A stretch of 62,795 nt of DNA from Promethearchaeota archaeon (GTDB lineage: Archaea; Asgardarchaeota; Lokiarchaeia; Sigyniarchaeales; SOKP01), in contig JAEOTH010000174.1 in the NCBI GenBank assembly GCA_016839915.1, forward strand, positions 1 to 62,795, written 5' to 3'. Numbering within the stretch: the stretch's first letter is position 1; every line of letters begins with the position of its first letter. Below the pieces are notes generated by a model. The model ran no database searches. It was not told the origin of the DNA and was given only the letters and a program-made list of their open reading frames with translations. Positions 33,159 to 41,944 of the stretch are shown one piece after another. The translations under genes and the position numbers were made by a program.

Positions 33159-34199
33159 TTATCTTATGTATTTTTCTTTAAAGATTTTTCTTAACATGTC
33201 TGATTCTTTTATTAAATCTAGAGTAATTTGTGCATGATTTTTTGTATATCCATTACCAATTATCATTGTAACATCTTTTCCCACCCCTTCAGCACCTAAA
33301 GCGGCTTTTGTAAAGCTTGTGGCCATAGAAAAAAAGTACACAATTCCTCCATCTCTAACTGGAAGAATACTTGCCATTTCTGTGTTTGGTATGCTTAAAC
33401 AATTGATTGAAATGTCAACTTCTTGCCCATTATTCACACTTACAGTCTCTTCTAATATATTGATAGGATTAAGAACATCACCGATGATAACCTCATGACA
33501 AAAGTCCGTATTTCTAAGAAATTTAGCTCGAGTTTCATTTCTGGCTTGACCAATAACTTTTCCTCTCTTACCAACCATTTTTTTTGCCATATAGGAGCAC
33601 ATTAACCCTGATTTTCCAGTAGCGCCAAGGATCAAGATAACATCGCCTTCTTTTACAATATTTTTTACTTGTGCTGGAGCCCCCGCGATATCAAGAGCAG
33701 CTAATGCTAATGTATCTTCGATATCTTCAGGAAGCTTAGAATATATTCCACTCTCGAAAAGAATTGCTTTTCCTTCAATTTCTACTCTATCAATTTCAGG
33801 TTGAATATTTAGGATCTTATCTATTTTAAGTGGTGTTAATGAAAGTGAAACTAATGTAGCGATTCTATCTCCTATTTTTAAATCAATTTTATCTTGTAAT
33901 AAATCACCTATTTCCTCAACACGCCCCATGAGCATTCCACCAGAACCAGTTACTGGATTCTGCATTTTACCTCTTTCTTCAACAATTTTAATTATTTTAT
34001 TCTTAATTTTTTCAATATCCCCTTTTGCTTCTTCTTTTAATTGAGTAAAACTAGCTGAATCAATATTTAAATAATCTACATCTATTAAAATTTCATTATC
34101 ATATATATCCATATCATTAGAAATCTTGATAGCTGGTTGAGGTAAAGCACCTTCAGGTTCGATTACTCTATGAGTACCGTATTTAGATCCCTTTTTCAT
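33159..34199 (-). CDS. kdd: L-erythro-3,5-diaminohexanoate dehydrogenase
   Basis: This 346-residue protein matches Kdd, which oxidatively deaminates 3,5-diaminohexanoate to 5-amino-3-oxohexanoate with NAD(P) in the third step of lysine fermentation. Characteristic segments are the N-terminal YGTHRVIEPEGALPQPA, NPVTGSGGMLMGRVEEIG, the Rossmann-like VILILGATGKSGLMCSYMA and AGAPAQVKNIVKEGD, and the length equals that of characterised members. A strong GAAGGTGATG sequence precedes the ATG. It is the last gene of the kce-methyltransferase-kdd strand, with gaps of 6 and 15 bp. It uses the product of KamDE encoded 9 kb away in the same cluster. Confidence 0.93.
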   Translation of the reverse strand: MKKGSKYGTHRVIEPEGALPQPAIKISNDMDIYDNEILIDVDYLNIDSASFTQLKEEAKGDIEKIKNKIIKIVEERGKMQNPVTGSGGMLMGRVEEIGDLLQDKIDLKIGDRIATLVSLSLTPLKIDKILNIQPEIDRVEIEGKAILFESGIYSKLPEDIEDTLALAALDIAGAPAQVKNIVKEGDVILILGATGKSGLMCSYMAKKMVGKRGKVIGQARNETRAKFLRNTDFCHEVIIGDVLNPINILEETVSVNNGQEVDISINCLSIPNTEMASILPVRDGGIVYFFSMATSFTKAALGAEGVGKDVTMIIGNGYTKNHAQITLDLIKESDMLRKIFKEKYIR

Positions 34200-34214
34200 A
34201 ACATCACCTTCTTT

Positions 34215-34925
34215 CTATAATTTTAATCCTATATAAAGACCTCTTTCTTTCATTAAGCCATCTTTTAAAAATTCTGCCTTTAATCCTGCCTTAGTCATAA
34301 AATCTATGAATTTATCAATCTCAAATAACCCTAAATCATGTTTTTCGACTAAATACTCAACATCCTTATTTCTTTCACAAATTAAATAATGCATCTCCAA
34401 GATTGATATGTCCTTTTCTGTTTTAGTAGAATTTAATCTAGCAATCTTAATATCTTCTGCATTATATGTGGTCATTCCAGGACGTCCAGCATCGAAGGTT
34501 GATTTTGTAAACCATGGTTCGATAATTACAATACCACCCTTTTTTAAATGATTTGAAAAGTTTAGAATCGTTTTTTTCAAATTAGAATATGTTTTTACAT
34601 GTCCTATAGAACTGAACAAACATAATAATATATCAAACTCTTTTTTAAGATCCATACTTATCATGTCTGTTTGCATGAAAATTACACCACTAACTTTTTC
34701 CTTAGCAATCTCTAGCATTTCTGCATTAATATCAGTCCCAGTACAAGAAAACACATCTTTAAAATATTCTAAATGTTTTCCTGTTCCACAACCAACATCC
34801 AGTAATTTATCACCTTCAGATTTTTTATACTTCTTAATTAATTCCTTAATCCTATTAACTTCTCCTTTGTAATCTTTCCATGAATATATTAAATCATAAT
34901 ATTTTGCCAATTGTTTATACATCAT
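34215..34925 (-). CDS. SAM-dependent methyltransferase (amino-sugar N-methyltransferase-like)
   Basis: This 236-residue class I methyltransferase has motif I LLDVGCGTGKHLEYF (about residues 39-53) and the strand DILLCLFSSIGHVKTYSNL. The segment HLKKGGIVIIEPWF recalls the DesVI/TylM1-type N-methyltransferases that methylate amino groups of sugars. It is locked between kce and kdd with gaps of 6 and 15 bp, so it belongs to the same transcript as the lysine-fermentation enzymes. The usual lysine clusters have no methyltransferase, so its substrate is a puzzle. It might methylate an amino group of a pathway intermediate or be a general enzyme. GGAGAGGTAG precedes the ATG. Confidence 0.8.
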   Translation of the reverse strand: MMYKQLAKYYDLIYSWKDYKGEVNRIKELIKKYKKSEGDKLLDVGCGTGKHLEYFKDVFSCTGTDINAEMLEIAKEKVSGVIFMQTDMISMDLKKEFDILLCLFSSIGHVKTYSNLKKTILNFSNHLKKGGIVIIEPWFTKSTFDAGRPGMTTYNAEDIKIARLNSTKTEKDISILEMHYLICERNKDVEYLVEKHDLGLFEIDKFIDFMTKAGLKAEFLKDGLMKERGLYIGLKL

Positions 34926-34931
34926 TTCTAT

Positions 34932-35771
34932 CTACCTCTCCAAATAATTGATTTCTAAAATTTTACGTGCTTCATCAGGCGTAGCAATATCTCTCCCTAA
35001 TTCTTTTGAGATCCTAACAACCTTTTCAACTAATTCTCCATTGGATTTTGCTAATTTTCCTTTCGATAAATAGAGATTATCTTCAAAACCAACTCTCACA
35101 TGCCCTCCCATCATTATAGATAATGTAATCATAGGAAATTCATGCTTTCCGATTGCTCCAACACTAAATGTAGAGTTCCTAGGTATACTATTTATTAAAA
35201 ATAATAAGTCTCTCGGTGAAGCACCCATACCACCTTTTACCCCTAGCATAAAATTAAAGTGCATTGGATCTTTAATATACCCTTCACGATGTAATCTTAT
35301 AGCCGTATCAACCATACCTTTATCAAAACATTCCAACTCATATTTAATTCCACGTGAATTCATCTCTTCAGCAAAGTGGATTATAGTATTTTCAGTATTT
35401 ACAAAAATCTCATCTTCTCCAATCCAATTCATCGTTCCACAATCTAATGTAGCAATTTCAGGAGGAGGCTCTAAATAAATAGGTTGAAGCCTTTCCTCGT
35501 TAGTCATTCCTACAGCACCACCAGTAGAAGGTAAGATGATTACATCCGGACATCTTCGTTTGACTTCTTCAATACAAATTTTAAATCTTTCCTTACTTTG
35601 GGTAGGAGTCCCATTATCTTCCCTAACATGCAGATGAATTATGCTTGCCCCTGCTTTATAAGCTAATTCAGCTTCTTTTCCAATTTCTTTAACAGTATAG
35701 GGCACATTAGGGTTGTGTTCCTTAGTCACCTCTGCTCCACATATAGCTCCTGTTATTATTAATTTCTCCAT
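34932..35771 (-). CDS. kce: 3-keto-5-aminohexanoate cleavage enzyme (BKACE family)
   Basis: This 279-residue protein matches Kce. It has ITGAICGAEVTKEHNPNVPY at the N-terminus, AGASIIHLHVREDNGTPTQS (zinc-binding HLH), ILPSTGGAVG and GHVRVGFEDNLYLSKGKLAKSN near the C-terminus. Kce condenses 5-amino-3-oxohexanoate with acetyl-CoA and cleaves it to 3-aminobutyryl-CoA and acetoacetate. The family (formerly DUF849) includes other beta-keto acid cleavage enzymes, but the context of kdd and the aminomutases supports this one. It is the first gene of its operon, which would be transcribed from the 170 bp divergent gap that holds a palindrome at 35871-35889. Confidence 0.93.
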   Translation of the reverse strand: MEKLIITGAICGAEVTKEHNPNVPYTVKEIGKEAELAYKAGASIIHLHVREDNGTPTQSKERFKICIEEVKRRCPDVIILPSTGGAVGMTNEERLQPIYLEPPPEIATLDCGTMNWIGEDEIFVNTENTIIHFAEEMNSRGIKYELECFDKGMVDTAIRLHREGYIKDPMHFNFMLGVKGGMGASPRDLLFLINSIPRNSTFSVGAIGKHEFPMITLSIMMGGHVRVGFEDNLYLSKGKLAKSNGELVEKVVRISKELGRDIATPDEARKILEINYLER

Positions 35772-35870
35772 AACATCATCAATATTTCTATTATTTTAAA
35801 TTTGATCAGTTAACCTAAAATTTAATTAATGTTAAGATTGAATCATTTCTAGCTTAATTAGAATTATACA

Positions 35871-35889
35871 AAAATGTATCGTACATTTT
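35871..35889. promoter_or_regulatory. Palindrome in the divergent gap kce/acyltransferase
   Basis: Perfect 8-base arms, AAAATGTA and TACATTTT, flank the centre TCG. The right arm runs into a TTTTATAAA box that could be the TATA element of the acyltransferase gene 52 bp downstream. The site is about 100 bp upstream of kce. It has the form of a dimeric-regulator operator; the binding protein is unknown. Confidence 0.55.
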
Positions 35890-35941
35890 ATAAAAGATTC
35901 AACGTTTTTATGTTTAATTTTTGACAGGGGAATTATAAGAA

Positions 35942-37105
35942 ATGAATGAAATTGACTTAACTACAGAATTGTCAAATAATTTTAAAGAGGAGCAAAACAG
36001 GTTTTTTCAAATAGATGTTCTGAAAGCATTTATGATTTTATTTGTTATAATTGACCATTCACTTGCATTTGCGAATTTACAGGGAAAAGGATTTGAACTT
36101 TGGCAACGGATTGCAATCCCAATGTTTCTCATAATTATGGGATTTAACATGGGGAAATCTTTTGCAAGAGATGGTAAAAAGTCCTTAAAAGAATTATATT
36201 CCTGGAGTTACTTTAAGAAGAAATTCTGGCGTTACATTTATCCTTATATCATTTTATATCTTGTGGGCACAATTATTGGGTTTATTCTGCTTGGTGTTGC
36301 TTTTCCTGGCACTTTTAATGAAAATTGGTTTTTAGAATATATATTATTTCAAAAATCCCTTCTTGAAGGCCCCGGTAATTGGTTTATTCCTGTTTTATTT
36401 CAATCAATATTGATTATGCCCCTTCTATACAAAGCTTTTACGAAGTGGCCAAAATTATCTCTCATTTTATGCTTTATAATCGAATTTTTCATGCATTTAG
36501 TTATCTTTTCTATTGTTGGAGAGTTAACTATTCATAACATTCTGTTAGAACTTAATTTACGTTATAATGTTCTATTGTTTCTTTCAGCAATAGGGATGGG
36601 TATCTGGTTCTCCAAAAATCATAATTTATTTAGTAAGAAGAATATTTTTGTCTGGATTTTATTCCCAATTATCCTAGTCTATATGATTGCTTGGGATTTC
36701 TTTGGCTTTCGTCTAGCTATTGATGGAGCAGAAATTATTAGAGGAGATTATAATTATCTAACATATTTATATTCCGCGTTTATATTTTTAATCGCATTGA
36801 AATTGATTCCGCAAAATCCTAAAACAAAAATTGCTAAAATCTTCTCCACTGTAAGTGGTGCAACATTCCATATCTACTTAGTTCAAGATATCTATTTTAG
36901 TATATCATATATCCTTCATAGTGCAGAATGGATACCATTAGGTGGATTACCTATTGCTAATATTCTTGGAATCGCTACTAATGAAAGTTATATAAACTTT
37001 TTGTTACTAATCGTAAATTGGTTTATCTGTATCTCCTGTGGTGTTTTGTGGTGGTACATAGATAAAAAAATTAGAAGTATTAGATTAGAAAAAAAAATTA
37101 ATTAA
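35942..37105 (+). CDS. Acyltransferase 3 family membrane protein
   Basis: This 387-residue integral membrane protein has about ten helices. The start is RFFQIDVLKAFMILFVIIDHSLAF, the typical opening of acyltransferase-3 (OafA/NodX) proteins with the catalytic His in IDHS. Further on there are GFNMGKSFARDGKK, a tryptophan-rich loop (FNENWFLEYILF) and LVQDIYFSISYI near the C-terminus. The family O-acylates sugars or lipids at the membrane using acyl-CoA. A GACAGGGGA sequence lies before the ATG. The 3' end overlaps the convergent aminotransferase gene by 8 bp. No obvious polysaccharide cluster is nearby, so the acceptor is unknown. Confidence 0.8.
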   Translation: MNEIDLTTELSNNFKEEQNRFFQIDVLKAFMILFVIIDHSLAFANLQGKGFELWQRIAIPMFLIIMGFNMGKSFARDGKKSLKELYSWSYFKKKFWRYIYPYIILYLVGTIIGFILLGVAFPGTFNENWFLEYILFQKSLLEGPGNWFIPVLFQSILIMPLLYKAFTKWPKLSLILCFIIEFFMHLVIFSIVGELTIHNILLELNLRYNVLLFLSAIGMGIWFSKNHNLFSKKNIFVWILFPIILVYMIAWDFFGFRLAIDGAEIIRGDYNYLTYLYSAFIFLIALKLIPQNPKTKIAKIFSTVSGATFHIYLVQDIYFSISYILHSAEWIPLGGLPIANILGIATNESYINFLLLIVNWFICISCGVLWWYIDKKIRSIRLEKKIN

Positions 37106-38354
37106 CTACTTTTTTACATTCTTTTAGTGACTCAAAAACCATTTCTGATGCATAATCTAAATCATCACTTGTATGACGATATGCGATATATCCATGATGG
37201 TATGGTTGAAGAAAAACTTTTCGACGTATCAATTGTCTATAAAATTCTTCCCTTAATTTCCTATATACGTAATTTGGATCAGGTTCAAATGTAATATATG
37301 GCATCCAAGGACCCCCCGTAAATTTACACGGAACTCCAGTATCAATAATATGATCTTTAACTTGTTTAGCGAATTTTTCTCCCTTTTCCTTAATATTGTT
37401 TAATACATCATCTCTCTCTAAAATTTCTAAAGTTTTTAATGAAGCGATTTGTGATAAACTATTAGGAAAAAATGTTGAACTGAGGAAAACTTTTTCTACT
37501 AACACATCCATATATGCCTCTTTACCAACAAGGGTACTTATAGGGTATCCATTTCCCATCGCTTTACCAAATGCAGCAAGATCAGGAATCACTCCAAACA
37601 TTTTTTGCGCCCCGCCCATATTTACTCTAAAGCCTGTTCTTATTTCATCATATATCAATAAAGCATTATTGTCATTAGCTAACTCACGCAGACCTTCCAA
37701 GAATCCTGGTTTTGGCATCTCAACTTCTCGCCCACCTGGTGTATGAATTGGATTCACAATAATAGCAGCGATTTCATCTTTATTTTTTTTAAATAAATTT
37801 TCAACAGCTTCAAGATTATTAAACTCAAACTCAAAAAAATCTTCAAACAGCTTCTTAGGTATTCCTGTTTCAATCCCATGAACTTCACTGAAAGCGTCGT
37901 ACCAACCGTGGTATCCACAACTTAAAACTTTTATTTTTTTTGTATATGCTCTTGCTACTCTTATTGCTGCTGTTGTTGCATCAGTTCCCATTTTCATTAA
38001 AACCAATTTTTCGCAACATGGTATCAATTCTCTTAACTTTTTTGCTAGTTTGTTTTGAACTTGTTGGGTTAAAGACATACAAAACCCTTTATTTTCTATC
38101 TGCTCGATTACCGCGTTATCAATTTCTGCTTCTCTGTGTCCAATAATTATTGGTCCATAAGCACATAACATATCAATGTACTCATTTCCATCAACATCAA
38201 CTACTTTCCCTCCTTCAGCGGATTCAAAAAAGATTGGATATTCTCCTTCCACAAAATTATATGGTCTCCTTATACCTAAAATCGCACCTGGGATTAATTT
38301 CAATGCCTCATCATACAATTTGAATGTATTGTTAAGATTTAATTTATTCGACAA
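37098..38354 (-). CDS. Class III PLP aminotransferase (glutamate-1-semialdehyde aminomutase-like)
   Basis: This 418-residue class III enzyme is closest in pattern to glutamate-1-semialdehyde 2,1-aminomutases and related beta-amino-acid transaminases. It has the N-terminal PGAILGIRRPYNFVEGEYPIFFESAEGG, the NEYIDMLCAYGPIIIGHREAEID loop, the cofactor Asp in LLIYDEIRTGFRVNMGG and the Schiff-base Lys in LAAFGKAMGNGYPIS. No haem-synthesis genes accompany it. At the end of the lysine cluster it may act on a beta-amino or omega-amino intermediate, possibly bypassing the missing ammonia-lyase step. That is speculation. Its 3' end overlaps the acyltransferase gene by 8 bp. Confidence 0.85.
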   Translation of the reverse strand: MSNKLNLNNTFKLYDEALKLIPGAILGIRRPYNFVEGEYPIFFESAEGGKVVDVDGNEYIDMLCAYGPIIIGHREAEIDNAVIEQIENKGFCMSLTQQVQNKLAKKLRELIPCCEKLVLMKMGTDATTAAIRVARAYTKKIKVLSCGYHGWYDAFSEVHGIETGIPKKLFEDFFEFEFNNLEAVENLFKKNKDEIAAIIVNPIHTPGGREVEMPKPGFLEGLRELANDNNALLIYDEIRTGFRVNMGGAQKMFGVIPDLAAFGKAMGNGYPISTLVGKEAYMDVLVEKVFLSSTFFPNSLSQIASLKTLEILERDDVLNNIKEKGEKFAKQVKDHIIDTGVPCKFTGGPWMPYITFEPDPNYVYRKLREEFYRQLIRRKVFLQPYHHGYIAYRHTSDDLDYASEMVFESLKECKKVVN

Positions 38355-38557
38355 TATCTCTCTCCATTTTTTCTAATATTATAGCAATTAATTATTAAAC
38401 ATAATTATTGAATCTAATGTTTCACAAGGGTAAAGTCATTTTTACTTTTACTTTGAAAATAGAAAGATTGCTCTAATTATATTCCATAAGGGATCAATTT
38501 TTCTTTCTTTAATATTTGGATATGTTTAGAGAAACAAATCTCTTGGTGTTGAAAAAA

Positions 38558-38731
38558 ATGTCGAATAAATTAGTTTGTAGTATATGTGGTACTGAAAGAT
38601 CAGTTCCCGTTTGTTGTGATAAATCCATGATGTTGAAAGATGATTATCTGCTTTGTTGTTGTTCAGATGAGTGTGGATATCAACCTGTTCCTGATTGCTG
38701 TGGAAAAAAAATGGATTATGTTGAATTTTAG
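38558..38731 (+). CDS. Small cysteine-rich zinc-binding protein
   Basis: Starting at the ATG at 38558 (MSNKLVCSICG) this is a 57-residue protein with a CxxCG knuckle, a PVCCDKSMM motif, then CCCSDECG and PDCCGKKMDYVEF, that is, repeated CCxKxM-type pairs. It should fold around one or two zinc ions. Similar archaeal mini-proteins are common, but I know of no function. The longer start at 38516 adds 14 residues without cysteines; I prefer the shorter because a GGTG stands a few bases before it. It lies alone between the aminotransferase and coiled-coil genes. Confidence 0.65.
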   Translation: MSNKLVCSICGTERSVPVCCDKSMMLKDDYLLCCCSDECGYQPVPDCCGKKMDYVEF

Positions 38732-38768
38732 AAATAATGAAAAAGAAATAATAAATAAATAATTAAAT

Positions 38769-40349
38769 TTACCAAACTAGGTTAGCTATAATATCCTTTG
38801 CCATTTCAGCTTGTTTCTTACTTAAAATTTTACGAATTCTTAAATCATTAATTGCATCCTCAAGACGAGTATCTAAATTTTTAGTTTCCATCAAATTATT
38901 TTGATCAGATTGAGTTTCAACTAGTTCTATCATTGCATTATCTTTATTCATTAGATCCCTTAATTTTTGTCTGAAACCCGCTTTAACTTTTGTTTCTACT
39001 TTTTTACCACCGTCAATCAATATAGGAAGTACAGGAGCTCTTTCAGTAGTTCGATTTGAATTTGGATCTGTAAAGAAGAATATATATATAGGGATACCGA
39101 TAATAACATTTTGAGTCTTAATTTCAAGAGTATAGTTATTAAAAAAGTTTTGAACGTCAGTCATCTCTTTATCTTTAATACCTTCAATATTATCTAAACA
39201 AGATTGTTTCTCCGTTTTTATTTGAGCAACCGTATCTTCAGCAGAAGTTAAATCTTTACTAAGGCCACTATGTTTTGCTTCAATTTGCTTTTCAACTTCA
39301 GCCTTTTTACGTTCCAATTCTCTTATTTTCTGTTGTTTTGTTTTTTCAAGATCGGAGATTTCACGTTGAACATTTTTTCTTAATTGAGCAATCTCGTTAT
39401 TATACCTACTGATAGAATCTCCTAATTCTCTATATTTTCCATTAATGTCTTTCAAACCTTCTTCTACTAAGAATAGATCACGATTATTAATTGCATTTTT
39501 CAAACCATCAATACTATTCTTGATTGAGCTGAGGTTATTGTTCAATTCTCCAGTTTTATCATTGATTTTATATTTTCCTAATTTTACTAATTCTTCTGGA
39601 GATTTTTCAATCTCTCGTTCTTTTTCTGCTTGGATTTCCTTATTAAGGATTGCAAGTTGTTTTTCTTCTTCTCCTGTGTCTACTTTAGTATCTCTAATTT
39701 TATCTACATCTTTCCCGCCTTTTTCTACCCATCTTTCACATAATTTTATAATAGCATCTCCAAAAGTATCAAGCATTTTTACATCTTTTTGTGATACATA
39801 AATAGGAATTTCTGATGCTATTTTTGTTTGATTAACACTTTTAGTGATGGAACCTCCCTCTAATAAGAAATAGGGTGTTGAATGTGAACTTAAATTATAT
39901 TGGTTAAGGAAAAAATTCTGGAAAAATCCCACTTCACTTGCATTAAACAACGCTTCTTGAATTACAAGACCTCTCTTAAAGTTCTTTGAACGTCTTAGAT
40001 ATGTATTATTATAAGTTTGCAATGAATTTAAGAAAGAGACTGGATCTGCACCTTTAATAACATTTTCAGGTCTTGGTGGCATTTGAGCAAACTCGCCTAC
40101 ACTTAACTTCTCCTGTTTATTCAAGAGATAACTACAGACGCATGCTCTCGTATCACTTAGGGGTATTAAACGAACTGGCCAGAAAGCGGTTGAAATCTTT
40201 GAAATCTTTCCTAGTTTTTTAAGACTTTTACCATATATACTTATACAATCAATTAATCCCATAGCTAATTCATTTAATAGGGCTGCTTGGCTTCGGGCGG
40301 GAGTCACTTCACCCATATTAATTAAGTAAGGTACTACTTTATCAACCAT
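38769..40349 (-). CDS. Coiled-coil protein of unknown function
   Basis: From the ATG at 40349 (MVDKVVPYLINMGEVTP) this is a 526-residue protein; a TTG at 40427 would add 26 residues. Residues ~1-215 form a globular region (FWPVRLIPLSDTRACVCSYLLNK, ENVIKGADPVSFLNSL). Residues ~220-400 are a long charged coiled coil (for example EISDLEKTKQQKIRELERKK). The end has a strand-rich part (NVIIGIPIYIFFFTDP, RAPVLPILIDGG) and a helical tail. No catalytic motif was recognised. It is divergent from the SDR gene 40512. It may be a structural or membrane-associated scaffold, but I cannot assign a family. Confidence 0.6.
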   Translation of the reverse strand: MVDKVVPYLINMGEVTPARSQAALLNELAMGLIDCISIYGKSLKKLGKISKISTAFWPVRLIPLSDTRACVCSYLLNKQEKLSVGEFAQMPPRPENVIKGADPVSFLNSLQTYNNTYLRRSKNFKRGLVIQEALFNASEVGFFQNFFLNQYNLSSHSTPYFLLEGGSITKSVNQTKIASEIPIYVSQKDVKMLDTFGDAIIKLCERWVEKGGKDVDKIRDTKVDTGEEEKQLAILNKEIQAEKEREIEKSPEELVKLGKYKINDKTGELNNNLSSIKNSIDGLKNAINNRDLFLVEEGLKDINGKYRELGDSISRYNNEIAQLRKNVQREISDLEKTKQQKIRELERKKAEVEKQIEAKHSGLSKDLTSAEDTVAQIKTEKQSCLDNIEGIKDKEMTDVQNFFNNYTLEIKTQNVIIGIPIYIFFFTDPNSNRTTERAPVLPILIDGGKKVETKVKAGFRQKLRDLMNKDNAMIELVETQSDQNNLMETKNLDTRLEDAINDLRIRKILSKKQAEMAKDIIANLVW

Positions 40350-40511
40350 ATTTGATTCACTTGATATTTCTATATTATCTTTTAATACCAGTAGAATAAT
40401 TAAAGTTTTGGTTTTAGTACTTTTCAAAATCAGAATTTATAGTTTTATATAGTTGAAAAAAAATAATATTTATTAGCTGAATCAAATCTAAAGATCTAAA
40501 GAAAATAGTGT

Positions 40512-41330
40512 ATGTTAAAAATGAATGATAAATTTCTGGAAGGAAAAGGAGTTTTAATCACTGGGGGCGCCTCTGGGTTTGGAAGAGGATTTGCATTTGC
40601 ATACGCCCAAAGAGGAGCGGATTTAATCTTAGTTGATATAAATGAAGAACTATTAGAAGAGACTTCTAAAAAAGTAGAAAATGAAACTAGTCAAAGAGTA
40701 GTTCCAATTTTATGCGATGTAACAAAATCAGATCAAGTTCTAGAAATGGCTAAACAGGCGTTCAAAGAATTTGATAACATATATATTTTAAATAACAATG
40801 CAGGAGGAGGATTTGGATTTTATGATATAACTAGAGTTAAAGAAGATATTTTTGATAAAACAATAGCTCTTAATCTAAAGGGCCAATGGTTAGTAGCAAA
40901 AGAAATAGGGAGAAGAATGAAGAAACAAAATTTTAAACCCCTTGCTGGAAAAGTTATTCATACAGCTTCAATAGCAGGTGTAAGGGTAGATGGTGGAACG
41001 CCAATATATTCTATAAGTAAAGCTGGTATAATTGCTATGATGCAATTATTTGCTCAAAGTTTAGCTCCAAAAATAACTGTTAATGCAATTTCACCAGGAT
41101 ATCATTTAACAGGAGCTTATAAAAATAATTTAGATGCAATGAAACTAACGATGGATGAAGGTCATGTAAAAACTCCATTAAATAGATATGGTACTGTTGA
41201 TGATGTGGTTAATGTTTCAATTTTTTTGGCTTCGCCTGCGTCAAATTTCATCACGGGACATAATTTTATTGTAGATGGTGGTATTGCTGAGACTGGTGTT
41301 CCAGCTTATTACTTTAAATCAGAAATCTAG
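40512..41330 (+). CDS. Short-chain dehydrogenase/reductase
   Basis: This 272-residue SDR has the NAD(P) motif TGGASGFGRGFAFAYA (about residues 16-31), the structural NNAG in LNNNAGGGFG, the active-site pair YSISK near 171-175 and a C-terminal SNFITGHNFIVDGGIAETG typical of the classical SDRs such as 3-oxoacyl-ACP reductase and glucose/alcohol dehydrogenases. Substrate cannot be assigned. The start could be the ATG at 40512 or the one at 40521; both are short leaders. It is divergent from the coiled-coil gene. The sequence ATTAAGTTGTTTG occurs twice just after it (41337-41349, 41371-41383). Confidence 0.88.
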   Translation: MLKMNDKFLEGKGVLITGGASGFGRGFAFAYAQRGADLILVDINEELLEETSKKVENETSQRVVPILCDVTKSDQVLEMAKQAFKEFDNIYILNNNAGGGFGFYDITRVKEDIFDKTIALNLKGQWLVAKEIGRRMKKQNFKPLAGKVIHTASIAGVRVDGGTPIYSISKAGIIAMMQLFAQSLAPKITVNAISPGYHLTGAYKNNLDAMKLTMDEGHVKTPLNRYGTVDDVVNVSIFLASPASNFITGHNFIVDGGIAETGVPAYYFKSEI

Positions 41331-41458
41331 TTTAGTATTAAGTTGTTTGGCTTCTTTCCGTAGTATTTAGATTAAGTTGTTTGATATCAAAATTTTTATT
41401 ATTACTATCAATCTATAAATATTTATTATATTTAGAAATATCAAAAAAAGGAATAACT

Positions 41459-41857
41459 ATGTTAAATCTATTAATAGCAATTTTACAAATTATATTTGGA
41501 ATTGGAATTTTAGGTTTTTGGATATACTTTCTTTTAGTTGAGAATAAGGATCCAGAAAAAACTGAAGTGTATCTAGTATTTGAACGATCTTTTATACTTC
41601 CAGATCTTGGATGGATTATGCCTTGTCTATTCATTTCTGCATTTGGCTTGCTTACAAATCAAGGATACGGGGTATTTTTTTCTATTGCAGCAGGAAGTGC
41701 GATATTATTTCTCTTTCTCATGGATTTTTCTTTTAACATACAACGGGGGAATTATAAAAAAGACAAGAGGAAAGAAAACATTATAGAAATAATAGTGAAT
41801 CTTTTATGTGTAATTTCTGGTCCTTTATTTATGATCTATGGTTTCATAAATCTCTAA
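41459..41857 (+). CDS. Small membrane protein, unknown function
   Basis: I take the ATG at 41459 as the start because AAAAGGAAT lies just before it, and the upstream extension to TTG 41381 is poorly protein-like. The 132-residue product has about four membrane helices: residues ~3-23, ~44-60, ~62-82 and ~110-130 (MLNLLIAILQIIFGIGILGF, DLGWIMPCLFISAFGLL, SIAAGSAILFLFLMDF, IIVNLLCVISGPLFMIYGF). No family was recognised. It lies between an SDR and a methyltransferase on the opposite strand and is followed by a long T-run. Confidence 0.6.
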   Translation: MLNLLIAILQIIFGIGILGFWIYFLLVENKDPEKTEVYLVFERSFILPDLGWIMPCLFISAFGLLTNQGYGVFFSIAAGSAILFLFLMDFSFNIQRGNYKKDKRKENIIEIIVNLLCVISGPLFMIYGFINL

Positions 41858-41869
41858 TTTTTTTTTTTT
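41858..41869 (+). terminator. Oligo-T terminator candidate
   Basis: A run of twelve T directly follows the stop codon of the small membrane protein gene. Long U-tracts alone end archaeal transcripts. It is among the longest T-runs I noticed in the window, which makes chance less likely. Confidence 0.55.
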
Positions 41870-41944
41870 GGTTTCAATTTCTTATAGACTTTTTAAGTTA
41901 GGTTTTAACAAATATCCCATAACTAGAATATAAATTGTTTTTAA

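Noticed and set aside
41337-41383. 13-bp direct repeat ATTAAGTTGTTTG, two copies
   Set aside because: Only two copies with no associated mobile gene; not enough for a mobile element or array.
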